Of a stretch of DNA of 52,646 nt, positions 1 through 6,860 are shown piece by piece; within the stretch, counting starts at the first letter, position 1; each line of letters begins with the position of its first letter. A program made the position numbers and the translations under genes. The stretch is from contig CATKXR010000029.1 in the NCBI GenBank assembly GCA_949840805.1, forward strand, positions 1-52,646, read 5' to 3'. The notes under the pieces were generated by a model. The model worked only from the letters and a program-made list of their open reading frames with translations. It ran no database searches and was not told where the DNA came from. This stretch comes from an uncultured Lachnospiraceae bacterium. GTDB lineage: Bacteria; Bacillota; Clostridia; Lachnospirales; Lachnospiraceae.

Positions 1-8
1 TTAGCCAT
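1..8 (-). CDS. start of a gene running off the left edge
   Basis: An ATG at 8..6 on the minus strand overlaps the stop codon of the 46-aa reading frame (TGATG). It is preceded by a clear AGAGGTGG ribosome site about five bases upstream. Only the first two codons are inside the window, so nothing can be said about the product. The site argues that the small upstream frame and this gene are translationally coupled. Confidence 0.35.
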
Positions 9-148
9 CAAAACCACCTCTCAATCCAGCAAATAATATCTGTCCAAAAAGTAAATAAAAATAAAAATGCAACAATAGCTGAGATGATAAATCCAGAAAT
101 CCAAGGATGCTGATCATAAAATCTTTTGTTTAGTTTGTCTAGACTCAT
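8..148 (-). CDS. 46-aa single-pass membrane peptide
   Basis: Small reading frame from ATG to TGA. The first about 18 residues are basic and polar, followed by a strongly hydrophobic segment from about residue 17 to 36 (ISGFIISAIVAFLFLFTFW) and a short tail ending RWF. It would be a single membrane span. The frame is closed by a TAG three codons before the ATG and has no good Shine-Dalgarno of its own, but it overlaps the next gene by one base. I do not recognise the family. Overlapping small membrane proteins of this kind occur in phage remnants and toxin-like loci, but no function can be assigned. Confidence 0.35.
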   Translation of the reverse strand: MSLDKLNKRFYDQHPWISGFIISAIVAFLFLFTFWTDIICWIERWF

Positions 149-257
149 CTTTTTCTACGACATTAGAATTTATAATTTTTCCTTCAATTTCACCAACACA
201 ATTTTTATTATCTAAAAGAATAACAATCCATTTTTTTATGAAATTTATATTACTCAT
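114..257 (-). CDS. 47-aa small unknown reading frame
   Basis: ATG-to-TGA frame overlapping the 46-aa membrane peptide by 35 bases in another frame. The product is mixed and charged (starts MSNINFIKKWIVILLD, ends in a K/Q/E-rich tail). Codon use looks like that of the AT-rich genes around it. No ribosome site is visible upstream, so it may be a remnant rather than a gene. Function unknown. Confidence 0.25.
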   Translation of the reverse strand: MSNINFIKKWIVILLDNKNCVGEIEGKIINSNVVEKDESRQTKQKIL

Positions 258-332
258 TTAAAAAATGCGGCAAAAATAATAGCTGAATATGAGCCTGCGA
301 CTGAAACAACTTGATTTGTTATTTGAATTTAT

Positions 333-372
333 AAAAGGAAAGTCATTTTGAAGTTATGTTGACTCTCCTTTT
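333..372. terminator. hairpin flanked by A and T runs
   Basis: Arms 333-345 (AAAAGGAAAGTCA) and 360-372 (TGACTCTCCTTTT) pair with one mismatch around a 14-base loop. The A-run on one side and T-run on the other would let it stop transcription in either direction. Nothing else is visible between 258 and 440. Confidence 0.55.
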
Positions 373-442
373 TATTACACTCCTGTTTGTTGTGAATACT
401 TCCTTATCAACGTAAAACTTATTGTCTACGGGCTTTTTCAAA

Positions 443-501
443 CTCCCCGAGTAGGGCTCGAACCAACAGCCCCGCGGTTAACAGCCGCGTGCTCTACCAA
501 C
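443..501 (-). pseudogene. 3' part of tRNA-Asn(GTT), lacking its 5' end
   Basis: Read on the minus strand this begins in the D-loop (GTTGGTAGAGC). It continues with a perfect five-pair anticodon stem CGCGG/CCGCG around loop CTGTTAA (anticodon GTT, Asn), a T-arm with TTCGAGC loop, and acceptor strand TCGGGGA with discriminator G. The T-stem has one T-T mismatch (GTTGG against CCTAC). Upstream of the D-loop the expected TCCCCGATAGCTCA is missing and unrelated sequence begins. The missing half lies at 4020-4033 on the same strand and pairs with this part, see there. Confidence 0.75.
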
Positions 502-506
502 GGGTG

Positions 507-521
507 CGGTCGCACACCGAA
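507..521. repeat. 15-bp inverted repeat, left copy
   Basis: CGGTCGCACACCGAA at 507-521 occurs as an exact reverse complement at 4059-4073. The two copies bracket the AT-rich cassette. The left copy sits just outside the truncated tRNA-Asn, and the right copy sits next to another tRNA-like 5' fragment. This could mark an element boundary or be rearranged tRNA-cluster debris. Confidence 0.5.
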
Positions 522-555
522 AACTGTCATATACTTTTATCTTACTTTTACTTAT

Positions 556-591
556 TAATCGGCTCACTAATCAGCTCATAAATCGGCTCAT
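556..591. repeat. three tandem 12-bp repeats
   Basis: Units AATCGGCTCAC, AATCAGCTCAT and AATCGGCTCAT begin at 557, 569 and 581, an exact 12-base period. Read on the minus strand in the frame offset from the gene above, they encode EPIY-ELIS-EPIN followed by a stop. I infer a remnant of a protein with NEPI-type four-residue repeats, but the fragment is too short to prove it. Confidence 0.4.
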
Positions 592-596
592 TTATT

Positions 597-1379
597 TTAT
601 ATGCCACCATATCTTTCATTTATGATTTCACCTATTCGCTTTGTTTCTCTGATGTTTCTTCCCGTAATTTTAACTACAACACCATATTTCTGATCCGTCC
701 AAGGCAAAACAATCTCAATCACCCCACCATCACGTATCTTTCTAATAAATTTGCGCTCTGAAGGATTAAAAGGTAAAGAATTAACCACACCTATCACATA
801 AGGACATCTGATTAAACGCTTTGAGAACTCTGTTAAAACATCCATTCCATGATCATGTCTTAAAGAAATCCTTTTATCTTCTACTTGTAAATCAGTTTCT
901 ATTAATTCTGGTTCTTCATCTAATTGTAACTGAGAAATATGTATGTCGACATGTCCTTCCGTGCATATATTTCTAACAGCCTTTATATCATTATCTTTCA
1001 TTAAATGTATAAAGGCTGTATTCCACTTCGTTTCATATATGCTTAAACCAGCAGAATTCAATATATGCGCTAATGCTAATCCGATGCATGGTCTATCATC
1101 CCAAAGCCATTCATGACTAAAATACTCATCCTGTATTTGTTCCACAGCCATCGACTCATATGGAGGCCTAAAAAAAGAAAAATAAAAATTCCTAATATTT
1201 AATGAATCTGGCATATTTTGAAGCAACTGAAATAATTTTAAATTATCCACAGAATCAATTCTACATGTTGTTATATTATATTGACGCAGTGAGCGATAAA
1301 CTTTGATAAGTTCTAATATAGAAACATTATCTATGCTTTCTTTGCCAGTTAACGACAACTCATTAAAAAACAACTCCAA
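597..1379 (-). CDS. unknown 260-aa third protein of the defence-like cassette
   Basis: Soluble protein without signal peptide or membrane span. It starts with TTG, supported by AGGAGG at 1391-1396, eleven bases upstream. I do not recognise a named domain. The N-terminal half is rich in aromatic and acidic residues (FYFSFFRPPYES, EYFSHEWLWDDRP). The C-terminal 80 residues contain a conserved-looking block with LRHDHGMD, IGVVNSLPFNPSERKF and a basic end. It lies 89 bases downstream of the DUF3696-type ATPase and shares strand and AT-rich codon use with it, so it is probably cotranscribed. I infer that it is the effector or an accessory subunit of the same module. No catalytic motif can be claimed. 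Confidence 0.7.
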   Translation of the reverse strand: MELFFNELSLTGKESIDNVSILELIKVYRSLRQYNITTCRIDSVDNLKLFQLLQNMPDSLNIRNFYFSFFRPPYESMAVEQIQDEYFSHEWLWDDRPCIGLALAHILNSAGLSIYETKWNTAFIHLMKDNDIKAVRNICTEGHVDIHISQLQLDEEPELIETDLQVEDKRISLRHDHGMDVLTEFSKRLIRCPYVIGVVNSLPFNPSERKFIRKIRDGGVIEIVLPWTDQKYGVVVKITGRNIRETKRIGEIINERYGGI

Positions 1380-1468
1380 TCTTATCTATTCCTCCTCATA
1401 CATCCCACATCTGCATAGCAAACACATCCATAACAGATGCTTAACCCCAATTTAACTGCTATTGAACT

Positions 1469-2575
1469 CTATATTAATTCAGTCATTAGAATTCCCCATT
1501 CATCCAATAATCCCAAAGGATACTCGCTTAAATTTCCTTTACTGTCAATATAAATATTATCTACCTTCGTTTCCTGCTCTTTATTCTTCGAAAAAAAAGA
1601 AACTCCTACTTTTCTGTTATTAATTTGTCCTTTTTTTACAGCAACTCTTATTCCATTTATCACATGATCACTATGTGATTCACAAATAATCTGACATCCA
1701 TGTTCTGCTGCTAATGCTATTAAATTGGCTATCATAGTCTGCCCCTTAGGATGGAGATGGGATTCCGGATTCTCAATCAGCAACAGGCTATCTCGATTGG
1801 AAATAAGCAGTTCTACGATAAGCGGTAACACATAGGGAATCCCGAAACCAACATTAACAGGTAAAAAAGAATCTGAAACCAATCGATCACCGCTATAACT
1901 AATGACCAACTTCGCTTTTTCAATAGAGGGTAATAACTCTGCTGATATTCTTATTCCCGGCGATATTTCTGCCATCCATGCTGATACCTGATCAATCAGG
2001 CGATTTGTTTTTCCACTCTGTAAACACATTTCTTCAGGTACTCGTAATTTTTCCCCCTCAAGTGCCAGAAAAGGAACTACAAATTCTCCTGCCGTACCCA
2101 ATTTTACAGCTCCATTCCTTTTCCAATTCTCAATACTATATTGCTTTCTCGGACCTATATGTTCTGCCCCTAAATAAGAAAACTGTTCAGAAAACAAAGA
2201 AACTGCATAACTATCATCTGTTTTTGTCCCAACTCGCATTAGTTGATCACTGTCTGGATCATCCAATCTATATTTGTAACAGCAATCAAACTTTATATTA
2301 TTACTAAACTGAATATAAAATCTTATATTATCAGAAACTCCACTTTGACAAAAAACATCTTTACCTGTTCCCAACTGAATCATAGTTCCATTGGTATACA
2401 AACAATCTAATCCCAATTTACTATTTTCCCAGAAGCTCTGTCTTAGAAGTAATAATGCCTGTATCACAGACGATTTTCCCATCCCGTTCATTCCAAAAAA
2501 CAAATTTAAATTCTCTAATGGTAATGATAATTTCCGTATTGATTTAAAATTCTCAATTTGCATATAATTAATCAT
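1469..2575 (-). CDS. AAA-family ATPase with DUF3696-like C-terminus
   Basis: ABC/SMC-like ATPase of the AAA_15/AAA_21 kind. Walker A is GMNGMGKS at residues 28-35, directly after an N-terminal IENFKSI strand typical of RecF/SMC-like heads. A Walker B-type segment SLLLIENPESHLHP is at 263-276 (signature E-N-P-E-x-H-L-H-P), and the switch-like ICESHSDH follows at 297-304. The last about 25 residues (SKGNLSEYPLGLLDEW) match the style of DUF3696. The gene starts eight bases inside the end of the DUF262 gene, which implies translational coupling and joint function. ATPases of this group pair with toxin-like partners in several anti-phage systems. Whether this one does so is inference from the context. 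Confidence 0.85.
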   Translation of the reverse strand: MINYMQIENFKSIRKLSLPLENLNLFFGMNGMGKSSVIQALLLLRQSFWENSKLGLDCLYTNGTMIQLGTGKDVFCQSGVSDNIRFYIQFSNNIKFDCCYKYRLDDPDSDQLMRVGTKTDDSYAVSLFSEQFSYLGAEHIGPRKQYSIENWKRNGAVKLGTAGEFVVPFLALEGEKLRVPEEMCLQSGKTNRLIDQVSAWMAEISPGIRISAELLPSIEKAKLVISYSGDRLVSDSFLPVNVGFGIPYVLPLIVELLISNRDSLLLIENPESHLHPKGQTMIANLIALAAEHGCQIICESHSDHVINGIRVAVKKGQINNRKVGVSFFSKNKEQETKVDNIYIDSKGNLSEYPLGLLDEWGILMTELI

Positions 2576-3707
2576 ACATTAATACCTCTTGAAAAAGTTT
2601 ATATATTGCTTCATATCTTCCCTTAACATTAATTATGGCGGCTGTTCCCCTTGTAATAATGTCTACAAACTTATCATCTCTTAATAATATTATATATTTT
2701 TCAAGCAACTTATCCCTTTTTCTTAATAATTTTTCGCAATCCTCTATACTTAGTTTAGCCAAATTGACTGCTATTGAATCATAAAGAGGCTTATTGATTC
2801 TTCCATACCGTTCATCTGAATTAATTTTCCTAAAAGCCTTATCACCAAAAATATCTGAAGCATATTTCATTGCCTTTAAAAAGTCAATGCGGCATTTCTC
2901 AATCATAGATTCTGACTCAGCTTGCAATCTGCTCATTACACTATTCAAATAATCTTCCAGATTTCCCGAATAAGCTTTTATGCCCAGTAAATAAAAGGCT
3001 AGAAAACGATTCACAAATTCACAATCTAGCATTCTCGAAGAATCTATTTTATTTCTAGTTGCCTTTACAAATTCATCAGAATGCGCCAGTTCCTTTAATA
3101 AATTAGCCGCTTGTCCTCTATAAACAGAATTTTTAATTTCTGCTGGTTCTAAAGTCAAACCTCCCGTATTGATTCTTGTAAAAATACTTGTTCTTACTTT
3201 ATCTGGTGTCCCTGGCCGAATAATATAAGCTGTCAATGACTGTGCCTTTATCCTCCTCTGTATAGCAGGAGGAAGCTCTTCAAACATTTTTCCCTCATAT
3301 TCTTTCAAATATTCCAAATCTGTCAGCACAAGGCGATCAGGATCTGTTTTATCAATCACCATAAATCTTTTAATAGCATACAGCCTTTGTAACCCATCTA
3401 CAACTATTAATTTATCATCTTTTGTACTGTCAAAATAAAATGTCGGCAATGGAATCTTAATAATCAGCGATTCTATTAATCTGCTCTGTTGTTTAGAATT
3501 CCACAAATCAGGATGTCGTTGAAAATCGGGTTCTAACAAAATATCTTCATATTTTAATTGATCAACTATATTAGAAATTACCATTGGTTGAGAAATAATA
3601 TCCACATCCTTAGGATTAAATGGTTCTACTATTTCTTCCTCATATATTTCAGAATATAACTGTTCTTCCTCTATCTCATCTTGTTTTAACTTTTTTGGGG
3701 CAGACAT
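2568..3707 (-). CDS. DUF262 (GmrSD N-terminal/ParB-like) protein
   Basis: 379-aa protein with the DUF262 hallmarks: PDFQRHPDLW at 60-69, then SRLIESLIIKIPLP, and VVDGLQRL at 102-109. The Q-R and D-G-x-Q-R motifs are those of the ParB-like NTPase/nuclease fold used in GmrS-type and related systems. The N-terminal 30 residues are very acidic. No C-terminal HNH/DUF1524 nuclease is visible, so cleavage, if any, would depend on a partner. First gene of the cassette, with a GGAG ribosome site before the ATG, and overlapping the ATPase gene by eight bases. Function in phage defence is inferred from family and context. Confidence 0.87.
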   Translation of the reverse strand: MSAPKKLKQDEIEEEQLYSEIYEEEIVEPFNPKDVDIISQPMVISNIVDQLKYEDILLEPDFQRHPDLWNSKQQSRLIESLIIKIPLPTFYFDSTKDDKLIVVDGLQRLYAIKRFMVIDKTDPDRLVLTDLEYLKEYEGKMFEELPPAIQRRIKAQSLTAYIIRPGTPDKVRTSIFTRINTGGLTLEPAEIKNSVYRGQAANLLKELAHSDEFVKATRNKIDSSRMLDCEFVNRFLAFYLLGIKAYSGNLEDYLNSVMSRLQAESESMIEKCRIDFLKAMKYASDIFGDKAFRKINSDERYGRINKPLYDSIAVNLAKLSIEDCEKLLRKRDKLLEKYIILLRDDKFVDIITRGTAAIINVKGRYEAIYKLFQEVLMYD

Positions 3708-4019
3708 CTGCTTCTCCTCTCACAAATTATTACTAACTTTGCCATTTCATCCGTTAGTATACCATATGGAAAATAAATCTACAATATTTTCGAATAAAAC
3801 ACTAAATTATCTAACAAAAAAGAAACCCTGCATAAATCCAATACAAGGTTTCATTACATGGAAAGCCACAGCTTTACCTTTCACTTTCGTACATTATGTA
3901 TATATTTTTTCTTTTATAAATATTCCATGCTGCTATTTTCTGCTTTATATATGCTAAAATGAAAATCCGCCATTTCGTATAAAAAACCACTCGGCCTCTA
4001 ACAAGTGTCACTATTTCAT
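3708..4019. other. AT-rich non-coding spacer with tRNA-like scrap
   Basis: No gene seen. On the minus strand at about 3987-4003 the stretch TTAGAGGCCGAGTGGTT resembles the D-arm of a serine-type tRNA, but no other arm follows. It may be chance or further tRNA debris. The promoter of the DUF262 cassette should lie here, but no convincing -35/-10 pair was picked. Confidence 0.4.
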
Positions 4020-4033
4020 TGAGCTATCGAGGA
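4020..4033 (-). pseudogene. 5' end of tRNA-Asn, separated from its 3' part by 3.5 kb
   Basis: On the minus strand TCCTCGATAGCTCA supplies acceptor strand TCCTCGA, the T-A linker, D-stem GCTC and A14. The acceptor pairs in all seven positions (one G-T wobble) with TCGGGGA at 444-450, and GCTC pairs with GAGC at 491-494. Joining 4020 to 501 rebuilds a complete tRNA-Asn interrupted in the D-loop. The orientation and order are correct for one gene split by the cassette at 502-4019. Confidence 0.65.
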
Positions 4034-4058
4034 TTATTCTGTTTTCCTGCACATTTTC

Positions 4059-4073
4059 TTCGGTGTGCGACCG
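4059..4073. repeat. 15-bp inverted repeat, right copy
   Basis: TTCGGTGTGCGACCG, exact reverse complement of 507-521. Part of it forms a GCGAC-ACG-GTCGC hairpin with the neighbouring tRNA-like fragment at 4074-4110. Confidence 0.5.
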
Positions 4074-4114
4074 TGTCGCTGCTCTACCGACTGAACTAGC
4101 AACACTCTATACAG
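4066..4114 (-). pseudogene. tRNA-like 5' fragment
   Basis: On the minus strand GTTGCTAGTTCAGTCGGTAG, then AGCAGCGAC, has the linker TA, a pairing D-stem GTTC/GAGC, and an AGTCGGTA D-loop. The anticodon stem GCGAC is closed by GTCGC over only three bases instead of a seven-base loop, and no T-arm or matching acceptor follows. It looks like a broken tRNA from a former tRNA cluster. Confidence 0.4.
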
Positions 4115-4133
4115 GGATTCCCGTTACAGACAC

Positions 4134-4193
4134 AAAAAACGCACTTATACTCATTGACACTACCCCAGACAATATAGAGTACAAGTGCGTTTT
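4134..4193 (-). terminator. terminator after the fsa gene
   Basis: Long stem between 4177-4193 and 4136-4152 (AAAACGCACTT with one bulge, then TACTC), with a 24-base loop, followed on the minus strand by TTTTTT. It sits about 30 bases beyond the fsa stop codon and marks the border between core-like genes and the AT-rich islet. Confidence 0.75.
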
Positions 4194-4222
4194 CTATGGA
4201 AACGATTTTAAAACATCCTCTG

Positions 4223-4873
4223 TTACCCAAATACAGCCATATAATCTTTCCGAAACTTCTCAATCCCGGCATCTGTCAGCGGATGCCTCGTCATCTGCTC
4301 CAATACTTTATAAGGAACCGTGGCAATCTGCGCCCCGGCCCTGGCACAGTCGATCACATGGATCGGGTTGCGGATGCTGGCAGCAATGATCTCCGTCTCT
4401 ATATCATGAATGGCAAAAATCTCAGCGATCTCTTCAATGAGGGCGATGCCCGGCATGGAAATATCATCCAGACGTCCCAGAAACGGCGACACATAAGAAG
4501 CCCCTGCACGGGCCGCAAGAAGAGCCTGGGCTACCGTGAAGATCAACGTCACATTGGTGCGGATTCCTTCTTCATGAAGAATCTTCACCGCCTTTAATCC
4601 CTCCATGGTCATGGGAATCTTCACCACCATGTTGGGATGGATGGCCGCGATCTCACGTCCCTCTTTAACCATGCCTTCCGCATCTACGGTGGAAGCCTTC
4701 ACCTCGCCGCTGATGGGACCGTCCACGATAGAAGCGATCTCCTCCACCACCTGGCCGAAATCACGGCCTTCTTTGGCAATCAGCGAAGGATTGGTGGTCA
4801 CTCCGCAGATAATCCCCATGTCATTGGCCTTGCGGATCTCCTCCACATTCGCCGTATCCACAAAAAATCTCAT
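4223..4873 (-). CDS. fsa: fructose-6-phosphate aldolase/transaldolase-like protein
   Basis: 216-aa cytoplasmic TIM barrel of the short transaldolase family (FSA/TalC). It begins [16 protein letters not shown] with the family Asp at position 6, carries [13 protein letters not shown] at 24-36, and has the Schiff-base lysine in VVKIPM at position 85. The family either cleaves fructose 6-phosphate to dihydroxyacetone and glyceraldehyde 3-phosphate or acts as a transaldolase. The sequence does not decide which. An AAGGAGAG ribosome site precedes the ATG. Last of a run of closely spaced minus-strand genes from the EFR1 gene down, closed by a strong terminator. Confidence 0.9.
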   Translation of the reverse strand: MRFFVDTANVEEIRKANDMGIICGVTTNPSLIAKEGRDFGQVVEEIASIVDGPISGEVKASTVDAEGMVKEGREIAAIHPNMVVKIPMTMEGLKAVKILHEEGIRTNVTLIFTVAQALLAARAGASYVSPFLGRLDDISMPGIALIEEIAEIFAIHDIETEIIAASIRNPIHVIDCARAGAQIATVPYKVLEQMTRHPLTDAGIEKFRKDYMAVFG

Positions 4874-4923
4874 ATTCCATACTCTCCTTTCCCAATGTGT
4901 GTCCTTTATCTTTCTCCATTTGC

Positions 4924-5391
4924 CTAATAGCCTTTGCAGACATCCACCCAGCCTGTATAACCGGAATATTTCTCCAGTTCGGCAATGGTAAGTTCTATGG
5001 CGCTGTTGGAACTTCCACAGGCAGGAAACACGGTCTTAAAACGCTTTAATGACACATCAAGGTATACTTTTACTCCCTCGTTTACCGCAAACGGGCATAC
5101 GCCGCCTACGGCATGACCCACCAGCGTTTCGGCTTCTTCTGGTGTAAGCATCTTTGCCTTGACGCCAAACTGTGCCTTATATTTGGGATTGTCAATCTTC
5201 GCGTCTCCGGCAGATACCACCAGTACCGCATGGCCTTCTGCCATAAAAGAAAGGGTCTTTGCTATCCTCTGCGGTTCACACTGCAGGGCCGCGGCAGCAA
5301 GCTCTACTGTTGCGCTGGAAACGTCAAATTCCTGAATCCTTCCTTCCATCCCATATTCCCTGAAATATGCCCTTACCTTTTCTATCGCCAT
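4924..5391 (-). CDS. ybaK: YbaK/EbsC-type aminoacyl-tRNA deacylase
   Basis: 155-aa YbaK/ProX-like editing protein. Members hydrolyse Cys-tRNA(Pro) or other mischarged tRNAs in trans. Visible family features are the [22 protein letters not shown] segment (substrate lysine in AKTL), [11 protein letters not shown], and the GGVCPFAV loop that carries the conserved G-x-x-P motif. Complete length for the family. It sits 50 bases before fsa and 46 bases after the oxidase-like gene, so probably in one transcript. The exact amino-acid specificity cannot be read from the sequence. Confidence 0.88.
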   Translation of the reverse strand: MAIEKVRAYFREYGMEGRIQEFDVSSATVELAAAALQCEPQRIAKTLSFMAEGHAVLVVSAGDAKIDNPKYKAQFGVKAKMLTPEEAETLVGHAVGGVCPFAVNEGVKVYLDVSLKRFKTVFPACGSSNSAIELTIAELEKYSGYTGWVDVCKGY

Positions 5392-5437
5392 TTTTTCTCC
5401 CCTTCTTCATCTTGCCGGACATATCCCGCCCGGCTTA

Positions 5438-6451
5438 TTACATCACCATATCCGGCGTAATCTCCTCCAGTGAATGCGCCCCGCACATTGCCATGGTATC
5501 CTCAAGCTCTCCCCCGAGCCGCCTTATCAGTTCTTCCACGCCTTCCACGCCGCCTCCGTAAACCGCGGTCACAAAGGGACGGCAGATCAATACCCCGTCC
5601 GCCCCCAGGGCCAGCGCCTTAAAAATATCCGTGCCGCTGCGGATTCCGCCATCCACCAGCACGGCCATGGAACCGGCCGCTTCCTTTGCAATGGCGGGAA
5701 GCACTTCGGCCGTGGCCGGACACTGGTCCAAAACCCGGCCTCCATGATTCGACACCACAATAGCCGCCGCCCCGGCTTCCCTTGCTTTTACGGCTCCCTT
5801 CACCGTCATGATTCCCTTGACGATAAAAGGAATCCCGGCCTCATTTATAATCCGGGACAATTCTTCTGCCGTCTTGCTTCCGGCAGGCGGATCCATATTC
5901 TTTAAAAAGGGAAGGCCTGCCGCGTCTATGTCCATGGCCACTGCAAAAGCGCCGGATTCTTTCACCAGCTTCAGCTTTTCCCGAACCGTCTCAAAATTCC
6001 AGGGCTTCACTGTAGGAACCCCCATGCCGCCTGCCTTTTTAATGGCAGCCGCAGCCGCCTCCATCACCTCAGGATCCGTCCCGTCACCGGTGAAGGCCGC
6101 AATTCCCATCCGCTCGCAGGACGGAACCAGAACCTCATTATATCCGGCATCACTGTATTTATCTCCGTAATGGAGCCTGACCGCTCCCACCGGCCCGGCA
6201 AAAAACGGATAGGAAAATTCTTTCCCGAACAGACGGCATCTGGTGTCCACCGGAAGGTTTTCACACAGAGTATCCATCAGGACACGGATCTCTTTCCATT
6301 TATCGTAATTGCGGATGGCCGTGTCGCCGTCCCCCTTTGCCCCGGGCCCTGGTATCTGATTTCTACAGGCACGCCCGTTGCATACCTGACACCCCTTGCA
6401 GTAAGGTCCCAGGCAGGTCCTTGCATTCTCTAATACTTCCTTATAGGTCAT
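5438..6451 (-). CDS. FMN-dependent alpha-hydroxy-acid oxidizing protein
   Basis: 337-aa TIM-barrel flavoprotein of the lactate/glycolate oxidase superfamily. The FMN- and substrate-binding signature SNHGGRVLDQCPATAEVLPA is present, preceded by FIVKGIMTVKGA (the FMN-phosphate lysine) and followed by DGGIRSGTDIFKALALGA. The N-terminus has a cysteine-rich stretch (CLGPYCKGCQVCNGRAC) of the kind found in anaerobic homologues and possibly metal-binding. This stretch is not seen in the aerobic oxidases. Substrate unknown. It may be lactate or another 2-hydroxy acid. A good ribosome site (GGAGGAG) precedes the ATG. Confidence 0.85.
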   Translation of the reverse strand: MTYKEVLENARTCLGPYCKGCQVCNGRACRNQIPGPGAKGDGDTAIRNYDKWKEIRVLMDTLCENLPVDTRCRLFGKEFSYPFFAGPVGAVRLHYGDKYSDAGYNEVLVPSCERMGIAAFTGDGTDPEVMEAAAAAIKKAGGMGVPTVKPWNFETVREKLKLVKESGAFAVAMDIDAAGLPFLKNMDPPAGSKTAEELSRIINEAGIPFIVKGIMTVKGAVKAREAGAAAIVVSNHGGRVLDQCPATAEVLPAIAKEAAGSMAVLVDGGIRSGTDIFKALALGADGVLICRPFVTAVYGGGVEGVEELIRRLGGELEDTMAMCGAHSLEEITPDMVM

Positions 6452-6510
6452 GGCTGCTCCTCCTTGTTATCATGGACTGTTGTTCTCACAGGCCGTCTCG
6501 GCCCGCAGTT

Positions 6511-6780
6511 TTAATTGGCCATCTGAAATCCCCGGTCTTCCTTCAACGGCCTGTCCGCCACTTCCATGTCTTCAATCTGGATGTAGGGCTGTCTGTGAAG
6601 GGCTGACACCATGTCCCATATGACGGTCTCCTCCCCCTGCGCCTCCAACTCTACCCGGCCGTCCCAAAGGTTCTGCACATAGCCGGTCAGCCCTAACGAC
6701 CGGGCGATCCGGCATGCCTGAAAACGGAAACCCACGCCCTGGACCCGCCCGGAAAAATAGAAATGTTTCCTTATTTTCAT
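6511..6780 (-). CDS. acyP: acylphosphatase
   Basis: 89-aa alpha/beta sandwich protein. The signature GRVQGVGFRFQA at 11-22 carries the catalytic arginine R19, and the second catalytic residue is N37 in YVQNLWDGRVE. It hydrolyses acyl phosphates such as 1,3-bisphosphoglycerate or carbamoyl phosphate. Length is typical of the family. The overlapping 93-aa frame on the same strand is a shadow. Confidence 0.92.
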   Translation of the reverse strand: MKIRKHFYFSGRVQGVGFRFQACRIARSLGLTGYVQNLWDGRVELEAQGEETVIWDMVSALHRQPYIQIEDMEVADRPLKEDRGFQMAN

Positions 6781-6860
6781 AGTCTTTATCCTTTACAAAA
6801 AACTTTCCCTGCAGAAACAGAAAAAGTATCCCCTTCCGGATTCCCCTTATCACACAACGC

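Noticed and set aside
3985..4005. Serine-type tRNA at the cassette border
   Set aside because: Only a D-arm-like stretch is present. No anticodon or T-arm follows, so not called as a gene.
4063..4597. Overlapping plus-strand frames at the fsa 3' end
   Set aside because: They run through the terminator and tRNA debris and are antisense to fsa.
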